Shown piece by piece: positions 41,134-50,340 of a DNA stretch of 64,000 nt. A model generated the notes under the pieces. That model was given only the letters and a program-made list of their open reading frames with translations, was not told the DNA's origin and ran no database searches. Each line of letters begins with the position of its first letter. The stretch's first letter is position 1. Source of the DNA: Kribbella qitaiheensis. Its GTDB lineage: Bacteria > Actinomycetota > Actinomycetes > Propionibacteriales > Kribbellaceae. Location: contig NZ_CP043661.1 in NCBI RefSeq assembly GCF_014217565.1, positions 5,952,001-6,016,000 of the forward strand. The letters run 5' to 3'. The position numbers were made by a program, and so were the translations under genes.

Positions 41134-42072
41134 GTGAACGACGTAGCGAAGTCGGAGCGCTCTGGTGCGCTCAAGGCAGTAAGTTCCAGGGGCGCGGCTC
41201 TGCTCGGTGGCGCCGGTGCGATCGCGCTGGCGCTGGGCGGGCTCACCGTGGTCCTTGCCTCGCCGGCCTCGGCCGACGGGATCGTGAAGGACGGCAACCC
41301 GACCTGCGCGGTGCTGGTCCCGGGCTCGGAGGAGATCAAGTTCGACCCGCCGACCGCGGGTGTCAAGTCCGAGAACGGCGTCACGGTGACGATGGCCGTC
41401 CGCACGCTGCTTGCCGACGACCCGGCGCACGCGGGTGACCAGACCGGTTCCACCGTCATCGACTTCACCGCCGTCGGTGGCACCGTGCTCGGTGCGATCG
41501 TCAAGGGCGGTCCGGTCGCGAACTTCTACGACTACCGGCCGGACGGCGTCCTGCTCGGTACCTCGCTGCACCCGCCGGTGAACGAGTCGAACAAGAATCT
41601 GCCGTTCTACGGCCTGAGCCACGTCAACTTCTGCTACGGCAAGCCGACCACGCCGACGCCGACTCCCACGCTGACGCCGACGCTGACGCCGTCCGAGACT
41701 CCTTCGGAGACGCCGAGCGAGACGCCGTCCGAGACCCCGTCGGAAACCCCGTCGGAAACCCCGTCGGAAACCCCGTCGGAAACCCCGAGCGAGACTCCTT
41801 CGGAGACGCCGAGCGAGACCCCGTCGGAGACTCCTTCGGGAACGCCGACTGTGAGTCCGTCCGAGACGCCGACCGCCACGCCGAGTCAGAGCACTCCGGT
41901 TGTCGTGCCGACCGAGGTCGACGCCGGCCTTTCCGGCCCGGCGTTGTCGAATGCTTCCGCCAGCTCCAGCCACCAGGGAATCTGGGGCGGAGTATTGCTG
42001 GCCTTCGGCGCCATCCTGCTGGCCGCAGGTGTGCTGAAGTCCCTGAAGCGCCGTGGTACCCACGCCGCCTGA
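41134..42072 (+). CDS. Surface-anchored protein with Ser-Glu-Thr-Pro repeats, sortase-linked
   Basis: 312 residues from GTG 41134. An N-terminal signal/anchor (GAALLGGAGAIALALGGLTV, cut after ASA), an outer domain of about 125 residues with two Cys, then a stalk of 12 SETP repeats, and a C-terminal sorting-like region: a DAGLSGP motif, a membrane helix (GIWGGVLLAFGAILLAAGVL) and KRRG. There is no LPxTG. The sortase gene overlaps its end by 20 bases, so it is the obvious substrate. The stalk lifts the globular part away from the wall. Confidence 0.78.
   Translation: MNDVAKSERSGALKAVSSRGAALLGGAGAIALALGGLTVVLASPASADGIVKDGNPTCAVLVPGSEEIKFDPPTAGVKSENGVTVTMAVRTLLADDPAHAGDQTGSTVIDFTAVGGTVLGAIVKGGPVANFYDYRPDGVLLGTSLHPPVNESNKNLPFYGLSHVNFCYGKPTTPTPTPTLTPTLTPSETPSETPSETPSETPSETPSETPSETPSETPSETPSETPSETPSETPSGTPTVSPSETPTATPSQSTPVVVPTEVDAGLSGPALSNASASSSHQGIWGGVLLAFGAILLAAGVLKSLKRRGTHAA
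41692..41847 (+). repeat. 12-base tandem repeat encoding SETP
   Basis: Thirteen 12-base units (12 SETP, last SGTP). Units 5-8 (41740-41787) are four identical copies of TCGGAAACCCCG, while the others differ at wobble positions. Identical copies suggest recent expansion by slippage, so stalk length may vary between strains. Confidence 0.9.
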
Positions 42073-42802
42073 AACGCCCGGTAGGCGTCGCCGCCAGGGA
42101 CGCTCCCGTTCACCACGGTGGACGGCAGCGATCCTGACGGCCGGCGCCGCGCTGGTTCTTTTCGGGGCTTACGTGCAGTTCGGGCGTGACACCTCGGCCG
42201 CCGATCAGGGCGGCCGGCCCCGGAGCCCGGCTGCGACAGCTCGGTCCTCGCAGCCGGCTCCAAAGGTGAAGCCGCCGGCATCAACCGCCGGTACGCCGAC
42301 CGCCGGGCCGACGAAGAGCACTACCTCGTCGGCTGGGCCGAAATCGACCCCGTCCAATCGCCCCAAGGCGGGTACCCCGATCCGGGTGTCCGTCCCGAGC
42401 CTCGGCGTCTCGGCCCGAGTGCTCGGCATCCGCGCCCATGGTGGCGCGTTGATCCCGCCGTCCAACCCGAGCCTTGTCGGCTGGTGGTCCGAGGGTGCCC
42501 GCCCCGGAGCGGCGAAGGGCTCGGCGATCATCACCGGTCACACCGTGCACACCGGTGGCGGCGCCTTCGACGATCTCGAACAGCTCCGGGCCGGCGACGC
42601 CGTCACCGTGTCGACTGGCAAGGGCACGATCAGGTACTCGGTCGTGAGCGTCGCGGTGTACCGCAAGGGAGCCCTGGCCAAGCAGGCCGCGCGCCTGTTC
42701 GACCAGGGGGTGGCCGGCCGGCTGGTCCTGGTCACGTGTGAGGACTGGGACGGCAGCAAGTACCTGAGCAACGCGGTCGTCATCGCCAAGCCGGTCGGCT
42801 GA
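42053..42802 (+). CDS. Class E/F-type sortase
   Basis: 249 residues, GTG 42053 inside the end of the substrate gene. One N-terminal membrane helix (ILTAGAALVLFGAYVQF), a Pro/Thr/Ser linker, then the sortase barrel from about residue 105: VSVPSLGVSARVLGI, the catalytic His in ITGHTVHTGGGAF and the catalytic Cys in VLVTCEDWDG. The Arg normally found about nine residues after Cys is replaced: the sequence there is KYLSNAVV. It would cut the sorting signal of the repeat protein upstream and join it to the wall. Confidence 0.85.
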   Translation: MVPTPPETPGRRRRQGRSRSPRWTAAILTAGAALVLFGAYVQFGRDTSAADQGGRPRSPAATARSSQPAPKVKPPASTAGTPTAGPTKSTTSSAGPKSTPSNRPKAGTPIRVSVPSLGVSARVLGIRAHGGALIPPSNPSLVGWWSEGARPGAAKGSAIITGHTVHTGGGAFDDLEQLRAGDAVTVSTGKGTIRYSVVSVAVYRKGALAKQAARLFDQGVAGRLVLVTCEDWDGSKYLSNAVVIAKPVG

Positions 42803-42821
42803 CCTTCAAGAACTTGCTTCG

Positions 42822-45362
42822 TCATGCCTGCAGCTCTGCGAGCTGCTGCTGCGCCTCGGCCAGTTCGGGCACCTGGAGGTCGGTGAAGATCTTGACGGCC
42901 TCTTGAAGGTAAGGCAGCGACTCGCCGGTGCGGTCGAGGGCGGCAAGGGCTGCTGCGAGGCGTTGCCGGGTGGTGCCGCGGTCGATGCCCTGGTCGAGTT
43001 CGTCCGCGAGGCCGATCGCGGTCCGGAACAGTTCCACGGCCTGCGAGTAGTCAGCCCTGAGGTGGGCGAGCTTGCCGAGACCCTGGGTCGCCTGGAGGCG
43101 AAAGGTGCCTTCGCCCTGGTCCCGGGCGGCCCGGTCGGATTGCTCGAAGAGTTGCAGCGCTTCGTCGTACCGGCCGCTGGACAGCTGGATCTCGGCCAGG
43201 CTCAGCAAGGCGCCGATTTCGGCGATGGCCTCGCCGACCTCACGGGTGTATTGGAGGCACTGACGCTGGAGGTCCGCCGCCTCCTCGTAGCGGCCGAGCT
43301 TCCAATAGGCGCCGGCGAGGCTGGCGCGCGCATAGTTCACCACCGTCCGGGTCTGGAGCTTCTCGGCTGCCGCGAGCGCCTCGCGATACTGCTCGGCGGC
43401 CTGCTCCAGCCGGCCGAGGTCGAAGTGGACGTCCCCGAGGCCGACGCCGGCATTGATCGCCACCTGGTGCTCGCCGATCTCCTCGGCCACCGCGAGGCTG
43501 CGGGCGTAGGTGATCGTGGCCTCGGCGAAGCGGGCCGAGGTGCACTGGAGGTCACCCAGCCCCAGCAGCGCCTGGCATTCGCCGGACCGATAGCCGGTCG
43601 CGAGTGACAGCTCGAGGACGCGGTCGTACTGCGCCTTCGCCTCCGCGTTGCGCCCGCTCATCCGGGCGATCTCGCCGAGCCCCATCGCGGCGACGATCTC
43701 GCCCACCTGCCAATCCGCGCGGCGCGCGGCCGCCAACGCTTCGGTGTAGGCCTCGATCGCCGGGTCCAGCAGGCCGCGGATCTGGAGGCCTAGCGCCACC
43801 ATGGCACCGAGCCGTGCCACGCCGACCGCGTCGCCATCGTTCTGAGCCGCCGCCAGTGCGGCTCGGTAGAGCGGCACGGCCTCCGTCACGCGAGCGCGCG
43901 ATTGGAGGTGCCGGTGGATGGTGCCGCAGAGGTAGGGATTGAGCTGGGCGTCGTCCTGGGCGAGCCTGAGGAGGGTGTCGGTTTCGCGGTCGAGCCAGCG
44001 TTCGGCCGACCTGGCGGTGCTCAGGTCGCCGGTGAGTCCGCGGGGGCGGCGTTGCTCCTCCGAGGGGTAGAGCAGGTCCATCGCCGTCGTCGCCGTACCG
44101 GCGTAGTGCGTCTTGAAGCGCTCGACGGCGGCCGATCGGCCGGCCGTCCCGTCCTCGTCGACGGACAGCAGCGCGGAGTAGGCGCGGACCAGGTCGTGGA
44201 AGGTGTAGACGGCCGGTTCGTTCTCGATCAGGAGGTGGCCGTCGACCAGGTCGTCGAGGATCGGCCGGACCTCCCGCACCGTCAGGTCGGTGCCGGCGGC
44301 AACTACTGCCTCGTCCATCGCCGCGCCCGGCGCGAGACTCATCAGCCGGAAGAGCCGCTGGTGTCCGGCCGGGAACTGCCGGTAGGACAAGGCGAAAGCG
44401 GCCGCGACGCTCTCCTGCCCGGCTCGCAGATCGGCGAGCGATTCCGCTGGTGAACCAAGCCGGCCTGCCAGCCCGGCCAGGTCACCGTCGTCGTAGCGAG
44501 CGGCAACGATCTGTACTGCGAGTGGCAGGCAGTCGCAGAGCTCGACGACCCTGCGCAGCAGCCCCGGATCCCCGGCCGCCCCGGCCAACTCGGTGAACAG
44601 GGCAACGGCCTCGTCCGTACTGAGTGGGTCGATCGAGAACGGCCGGGCGGACCCGAGTCCGGTGAGCCGCGATCGGCTGGTGATCAGGACCGCGCAGCCC
44701 GCCGTGCCGGGAAGCAGTGGGCTGACCTGTTCGGCCGAGACGGCGTTGTCGAGAACGATCAGCATCCGCCGGCCGGCGAGCCTGGTCCGGTAAAGCGCCG
44801 ACCGCTGCTCCAGTTCGTCGGGAATCCGCTGGCCCGGTACGCCGAGCGTCCGGAGTACGCGGGCCAGGATCGCTCCGGCGTCCTCCGGTTCGACGCTTTC
44901 GGTGAAACCGTGCAGATCGATGAAGAGTTGGCCGTCGGGATAGTCGTCCACTACTTCGTGGGCAGCCTGTACGGCGAGCGCGGTCTTGCCGACTCCGGCC
45001 ATTCCGTCGATCGTCACAATGGCCACCCCCGGATGCGGAACGCCGCCCGGTGACAAATAGCCCGAAATGGTGTCGAGGACCTCGCGCCGGCCGGTGAAAG
45101 TGGCCGGGGCGGGCGGCAACTGCGATGGCGTCGCGGTGCCCGGCCGGCGTCGCGCCGACTCGGCGAGGGCAGTTGCGTTCGGCCCGCTGAGTCCGAGCGC
45201 CTTCGTCAGTTCCTCGATCGTCTCCCGGCGGGGGAAGCGGCGCTGCCCGCGTTCCAGCAAGGAGACGGCCTTGGGGCTGAGCGAGGCGCGGTGGGCGAGT
45301 TCTTCCTGGGAGATGCCGGCCGACTGCCGGTGGTGGCGGAGCAGTTCGGCGAAGGAGGTCAC
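42822..45362 (-). CDS. STAND regulator: HTH plus NB-ARC plus TPR
   Basis: 846 residues from GTG 45362. Xre-type HTH at residues 1-60 (HHRQSAGISQEELAHRASLS), NB-ARC ATPase about 85-400 (P-loop DGMAGVGKTALAVQAA, Walker B RRMLIVLDNA, CAVLITSRSRLTGL, LPLAVQIVAARYDD), then many TPR-type helical pairs to the end. STAND proteins are ligand-driven switches; in actinomycetes they often control secondary metabolism or other transcription. It is divergent from the metalloprotease gene across a 280-base gap. Confidence 0.86.
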   Translation of the reverse strand: MTSFAELLRHHRQSAGISQEELAHRASLSPKAVSLLERGQRRFPRRETIEELTKALGLSGPNATALAESARRRPGTATPSQLPPAPATFTGRREVLDTISGYLSPGGVPHPGVAIVTIDGMAGVGKTALAVQAAHEVVDDYPDGQLFIDLHGFTESVEPEDAGAILARVLRTLGVPGQRIPDELEQRSALYRTRLAGRRMLIVLDNAVSAEQVSPLLPGTAGCAVLITSRSRLTGLGSARPFSIDPLSTDEAVALFTELAGAAGDPGLLRRVVELCDCLPLAVQIVAARYDDGDLAGLAGRLGSPAESLADLRAGQESVAAAFALSYRQFPAGHQRLFRLMSLAPGAAMDEAVVAAGTDLTVREVRPILDDLVDGHLLIENEPAVYTFHDLVRAYSALLSVDEDGTAGRSAAVERFKTHYAGTATTAMDLLYPSEEQRRPRGLTGDLSTARSAERWLDRETDTLLRLAQDDAQLNPYLCGTIHRHLQSRARVTEAVPLYRAALAAAQNDGDAVGVARLGAMVALGLQIRGLLDPAIEAYTEALAAARRADWQVGEIVAAMGLGEIARMSGRNAEAKAQYDRVLELSLATGYRSGECQALLGLGDLQCTSARFAEATITYARSLAVAEEIGEHQVAINAGVGLGDVHFDLGRLEQAAEQYREALAAAEKLQTRTVVNYARASLAGAYWKLGRYEEAADLQRQCLQYTREVGEAIAEIGALLSLAEIQLSSGRYDEALQLFEQSDRAARDQGEGTFRLQATQGLGKLAHLRADYSQAVELFRTAIGLADELDQGIDRGTTRQRLAAALAALDRTGESLPYLQEAVKIFTDLQVPELAEAQQQLAELQA

Positions 45363-45642
45363 GGCGCCAAGCTTAAGCAAACAACCGATTTTGCCGGGAA
45401 AGCGCTCTATTTTGAGGTGACAACGCAGTCAATGGCTGGCTTGTGCCAACGGCAGTAATGCGCCTTGCCCAGGATATGAGACGGGCATAGTGTCCGTCCG
45501 CGATCCACTGGCGGTGGACGAGGGGGAAGGGGATCAGTGCGGCCCAGTGGTGTCCGGAGCGTTCAGGCGGAACAGGTGCAGCCGCTTGCCAGCCCGGCGA
45601 ATCGCAACCCGCCCTGCACCATTTCCTGAAAGGGCCACGCCC

Positions 45643-47953
45643 ATGGTCTTGTTTCAGCGTTCCCGGAAGGCCGCCACATTCTTCGCGGTCACCGGTCTGA
45701 CGGTCGCTACCGTCGCCGGTCTCGGAGCGACATCGTCCAACGCCGCGTCCAACGCGGCCCCACCGAAGCCTACCGAGGCCCAGTCGAAGGCCCTCGCGGC
45801 CAAGGCGGCGTCGTCGTTGGTGGCCAAGTCACCGGCCGGTCTGCATGCCGGCAAGAACGACAAGTTCGTCGCCAAGACGATCATCTCCGAGAAGTCCGGA
45901 CTTCAGTACGTCCCCTACGTGCGGACCTTCAAGGGCCTGCCGGTCGTCGGCGGTGACTTCGTGGTCGTCACCGACGCCAACGGCGTCGTCAAGGACACCT
46001 CGGTGGCCCAGACGGTCACGATCCCCGACCTGTCGACGACGGCCCGGGATCACCGCCGCCTCGGCAAAGGCGACCGCGACCAAGCTGCTCAAGCAGGTGA
46101 CCTCCAGCACGCAGCCGACGTTGGCTGTCTATGCGCTCGGCAACAAGCCGAGCCTGGCGTGGGAGTCCCGCGTCACCGGTCGCAACGCCACGGAGCCGTC
46201 GAGTCTGTCGGTCTACGTCGACGCGAAGACCGGCAAGGTGCTCGGCACGCAGGAGCACGTGATGGCCGGCAACGGTACGGCGGCGTACAGCGGTCCGAAC
46301 CCGGTCCACCTGGACACCACGCTGTCCGGCAGCACGTACTCGATGAAGGACCCGGGCACCACCAACCTGTCCTGCCAGGACGCGGCGAACAACACCACGT
46401 TTTCCGGGCCGGACGACTTGTGGGGTAATGGGAACGCCACCAGCCGCGAGACCGGTTGCGTCGACGCGTTGTTCGCCGCGCAGACCGAGCGGCACATGCT
46501 GACCGACTGGCTCGGCCGCAACGGCATGGACGGCAACGGCGGCGCCTGGCCGATCCGCGTCGGCCTGAACGACGTAAACGCCTACTACGACGGCAGCCAG
46601 GTGCAGATCGGTCACAACAACAACAGCCAGTGGATCAGCTCGATCGACGTGGTGGCACACGAGATGGGCCACGGCATCGACGACCACACCCCGGGCGGGA
46701 TCTCCGGCAGCGGGACCCAGGAGTTCGTCGCCGACGTCTTCGGCGCGGGCACCGAGTGGTACAGCAACCAGTCGTCGGCGTACGACCCGCCGGACTTCCT
46801 GGTCGGCGAGGAGATCAACCTGGTTGGCCAGGGTCCGATCCGCAACATGTACAACCCGTCGGCACTCGGCGACCCGAACTGCTACTCGAGCTCGATCCCG
46901 AGCACCGAGGTGCACGCCGCAGCCGGTCCCGGTAACCACTGGTTCTACCTGCTGTCGCAGGGCAGCAACGGTTCGCCGGCCAGCCCGACCTGCAACAGTT
47001 CGACGGTGACCGGCATCGGCATCCAGAAGGCCATCCGGATCATGTACAACGCGATGCTTCTGAAGACGAGCAGCAGCTCGTACCTGAAGTACCGCACCTG
47101 GACGCTGACCGCGGCCAAGAACCTGTACTCGCCGAGCTGCACCGAGTTCAACACCGTCAAAGCGGCGTGGGACGCGGTGAGCGTTCCGGCACAGGCGGGC
47201 GACCCGACCTGCTCCACCAGCGGCGGGGTAACCGTCGGCAACCCGGGCAACAAGAGCGCCACGGTCGGTTCTGCGATCGCGTCGTTCACCCTGTCTGCCT
47301 CGGGCGGCACCGCGCCGTACACCTGGTCCGCCACCGGTCTGCCGGCCGGAATCACCATCGGTTCCTCCACGGGCACCGTTTCCGGTACGCCGACCACCGC
47401 CGGTACCTACAACGTGACCGCGACGGCCACGGCGAGTGCCGGTGGATCCGGTAGCACGTCCTTCACCATCACGGTCAACCCTGTCGGTGGCGGTTGCTCC
47501 TCGCCCGGCCAGAAGCTCGGTAACCCCGGCTTCGAGACCGGTACTGCGGCGCCGTGGTCGGCGTCGGCAGGCGTGATCGACAACTCGTCCGGTCAGGCCG
47601 CACACGGTGGCTCCTGGAAGGCGTGGCTCAACGGCTACGGCACGACCCACACCGACACCCTGAGCCAGTCCGTCGCGATTCCGGCCGGCTGCCACGCGGT
47701 GCTCTCGTTCTACCTGCACATCGATTCGGCCGAGACCACGACCACGGTTCAGTACGACAAGCTGACCGTGAAGGCGGGCTCGACCACCCTGGCGACACTC
47801 TCCAACCTGAACAAGGCTGCGGGCTACTCGCTGAAGTCGTACGACGTGTCGTCGCTGGCGGGCCAGACGGTCTCGTTCAACTTCACCGGCACTGAGGACT
47901 CCTCGCTGCAAACCTCCTTCGTCATCGACGACACAGGCCTCAACCTGAGCTGA
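45643..47953 (+). pseudogene. Secreted M4-type zinc metalloprotease with a +1 frameshift in the propeptide
   Basis: ATG 45643 starts a signal peptide (AATFFAVTGLTVATVAGLGA) and FTP/PepSY propeptide. At 46043-46045 a CCC in ACGGCCCGGGATC shifts the frame; dropping one C restores STTAGITAASAKATATKLL, and the other frame then runs to 47953. The catalytic part has VVAHEMGHGIDDH (HExxH), the later EFVADVF glutamate and GNHWFYLLSQG. After it come an Ig-like He_PIG domain (TLSASGGTAPYTWSATGLPA) and a C-terminal jelly-roll domain. Intact length would be about 769 residues. Truncated after about 140 residues as written, if the base is real. Confidence 0.82.
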
Positions 47954-47980
47954 CGAAGAGGGCACTACCAACACAAACAG

Positions 47981-48015
47981 CCGGCCGCCTCACCCTTCGG
48001 GGGTGAGGCGGCCGG
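47981..48015. terminator. Bidirectional hairpin terminator
   Basis: Perfect 15-base arms CCGGCCGCCTCACCC (47981-47995) and GGGTGAGGCGGCCGG (48001-48015) with loop TTCGG, between convergent protease and SGNH-hydrolase genes. Confidence 0.8.
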
Positions 48016-48036
48016 TGTTGTTGTCCACAAGGGCTT

Positions 48037-49236
48037 TCAGTTCAGGTTCATCCTGGGTTCGCCGTTGAGGAGGCCGGTGCCGGCGATGGTGCAGGTGCCG
48101 CCGCGGTTGAGGTTGTAGGACTGGCGGACGCAGGAGCGGAGGGCCAGCTGGGCCCAGTAGTTGGGGTGCAGGGACTCCTGGATGAAGTAGTTCGAGCCGA
48201 TCGTGGTGACGGTGCGGATCTGGTTGATCCACTCGGTCTTGTCGACGGCGGCCGGCTGGGTCCACGACGACAGGCCGACCTCTTCGTACAGGCCGACGGT
48301 CGACTCGCAGAGGCGGCGGCCGTTGAAGGCGGACTGGAGTTCGAGGATGCGGGTGTTGGCGAGGCCCGACTGGCCGACGGCGGCGCGGACGGTGTTGTTG
48401 ATGGTCGCGAGCGCGGTGCTGTTGGCCCAGTCCGCGTCCGCGTTCCAGAAGCCGCAGCCGCCCGTGTTCTGCCGGCCGTAGCCGCTCTCGCCGTAGCGGA
48501 ACCCGCTCGCGGTCGGGATCGGTGACGGGTAGGTCTGCACCTGCAGGGTCCACGCGTTGTCTGCGTACCCGGCGTTGCGCATCGCCGTCCGCAGGTTCTG
48601 GAACGAGGTCGCGATCCGGGCCCGTACGGCGGTGACGTTGGCGGTGGTGAAGTTGGCGACCACCGACGAGTCGTCCTTGCAGTAGTCCTTGAACCAGGTC
48701 GGCGAGGTGAGGAAGTCGGTCACGCAGGAGGTGACGACCGAGGCGAAGTTGAAGTCGTTGCCGCCGATCGACGCGACCACGAGCTTCACGTTGTGGGTCG
48801 AGGCGAACTGCTGCAGGAGTTTCGCCTGGCCGAGATGGCCGTTGCCGTCGTCGTAGAAGTCCAGACCGGGCTTGAAGTTGTCACCGGTCGTCGTGGCGGT
48901 GCTCGCGCCGGAGCAGGCCAGGTTCAGGCCGCTGACGCCGGCGCCGATGTAGGCCTCGGCCGACCGGCTGCGGTGACATCGCGAGATCGTCTCCGCGGTG
49001 CCACTGGCGTTGTCGTGGTAGGCGTGCGCGCCGAGTGCGTCGGCCGGTGCCTCGGAGTTGTTGGAACTGCCGGCCCAGCGGCCGGCCTCGCCCGAGATGT
49101 AGGAGTCGCCGACCGAGACGACGTACGGCGTACCGGTGCCCGGGCCGTCGGCGCGGGCGGTGGAAGTACTGACAACCAGGGCGGAAGCTGTCAGGAGGAC
49201 TGCGCTGGCGACGGAAAAGCTGCGATGGATCTTCAT
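48037..49236 (-). CDS. Secreted SGNH/GDSL-family hydrolase
   Basis: 399 residues with a signal peptide (FSVASAVLLTASALVVSTS, cut after ARA). SGNH blocks are present: VSVGDSYISGEAGRWAG (nucleophile Ser), GGNDFNF (Asn), and SLHPNYWAQ (His, with Asp-type partner). Several Cys suggest disulphides. These extracellular esterases or lipases act on lipids or acylated sugars; the SGEAG variant is common in actinomycetes. Convergent with the metalloprotease. Confidence 0.88.
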   Translation of the reverse strand: MKIHRSFSVASAVLLTASALVVSTSTARADGPGTGTPYVVSVGDSYISGEAGRWAGSSNNSEAPADALGAHAYHDNASGTAETISRCHRSRSAEAYIGAGVSGLNLACSGASTATTTGDNFKPGLDFYDDGNGHLGQAKLLQQFASTHNVKLVVASIGGNDFNFASVVTSCVTDFLTSPTWFKDYCKDDSSVVANFTTANVTAVRARIATSFQNLRTAMRNAGYADNAWTLQVQTYPSPIPTASGFRYGESGYGRQNTGGCGFWNADADWANSTALATINNTVRAAVGQSGLANTRILELQSAFNGRRLCESTVGLYEEVGLSSWTQPAAVDKTEWINQIRTVTTIGSNYFIQESLHPNYWAQLALRSCVRQSYNLNRGGTCTIAGTGLLNGEPRMNLN

Positions 49237-49422
49237 CGATTGGCCCCATCTCGACCGTTTGGGCGGGCGATGGCCGTTCGGACCCCGTGATCGGCCATCT
49301 GGCTCGGGAATCTACCGCCGGGTAACGGCGGATGGTAGACCGAGAGTGGTGGCATGTTTTCGCCCTGTCACGATCTTGCCAATTTCCGCGCGCCCGGACC
49401 CGGCGTGGGGGAGCATGTCGGC

Positions 49423-50340
49423 ATGTCAGTCGAGGGGCCGCAGTTGCCGGTAGGGACGCAGGTCGTACTACGGGTCGCGCGGCCCGATGCCGACGGCGGT
49501 ACTGCGCAGCGCGGCGCGACCGGGCGGGTCAGCGGAGTCACCCCCGACGGTCGCTACACCGTGCACCTGGTCGACGGGCGCGACGCCACCGCGGGACGGG
49601 ACCAGCTCAGCCTGCGTACGGCGTACCAGGACGAAGCTGTTGCGGTTGACCAGGTCGACGGCGACGAACTGGTGCGGGAACACACCGTGTACGCCGTGGT
49701 GGTCGGATCTCGTGCTTTCGGGCTCGACACGGATGCCTCAGACACCGATACGCGGGCCGTGTACGTCGCGCCGACGGAGGCGTTCTGGTCGCTCGCGAAA
49801 CCGCCGACGCATGTCGACGGGCCCGAGCCGGAGTGGTTCTCGTGGGAGGTCGAGCGGTTCTGCGAACTGGCGCTGAAGGCGAATCCGAACCTGCTCGAAG
49901 TGCTCCACTCGCCGCTGGTGGTCAAGCAGACTCCGCTGGGTGAGGAGCTGGTGGGCCTGCGCGAGGCGTTCCTGTCGCAGCTCGCGTACCAGACGTACTC
50001 CGGCTATGTGCTGAGCCAGTTCAAGAAGCTGGAGGCGGACTTCCGGCGCGACGGTGCGCCGAAGTGGAAGCACGTCATGCACCTGATCAGATTGTTGCTG
50101 GCAGCCCGCACTTTGCTTGCTGAGGGCAAGTTGGTTGTCGACGTCGGGCCGGATCGCGAGCGGCTGCTCGCAATCAAGAGGGGCGAATCGTCCTGGCCGG
50201 ACGTCGAACGCTGGCGGCTGTCCCTGCACGAGGAGCTCGACCAGGCGCTGGCGAAAACCGTGCTGCCGGCGACGCCCGATGTCGGTAGGGTCGACGCCTG
50301 GCTCAGGTCCGTCCGGAAGAGGAGCATCGGTGACGCGTGA
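49423..50340 (+). CDS. Nucleotidyltransferase-domain protein (RlaP-like, PF10127 type)
   Basis: 305 residues from ATG 49423, chosen for GGGGGAG upstream. An N-terminal SH3-like stretch of about 75 residues (VRVARPDADGGTA, GRYTVHLVDGRDA), then the DNA-polymerase-beta type motif VVGSRAFGLDTDASDTDTRA, and a helical C-terminal part. RlaP-type NTases act in RNA repair or have unknown substrates. Overlaps the next NTase gene by 11 bases, so the two are coupled. Confidence 0.78.
   Translation: MSVEGPQLPVGTQVVLRVARPDADGGTAQRGATGRVSGVTPDGRYTVHLVDGRDATAGRDQLSLRTAYQDEAVAVDQVDGDELVREHTVYAVVVGSRAFGLDTDASDTDTRAVYVAPTEAFWSLAKPPTHVDGPEPEWFSWEVERFCELALKANPNLLEVLHSPLVVKQTPLGEELVGLREAFLSQLAYQTYSGYVLSQFKKLEADFRRDGAPKWKHVMHLIRLLLAARTLLAEGKLVVDVGPDRERLLAIKRGESSWPDVERWRLSLHEELDQALAKTVLPATPDVGRVDAWLRSVRKRSIGDA

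Noticed and set aside
41692..41847. CRISPR-like direct repeats
   Set aside because: Twelve-base units without spacers, in frame inside a coding gene; they encode SETP.
46016..47974. 652-codon minus-strand frame over the protease
   Set aside because: Antisense shadow; the plus strand carries HExxH and further M4 motifs.
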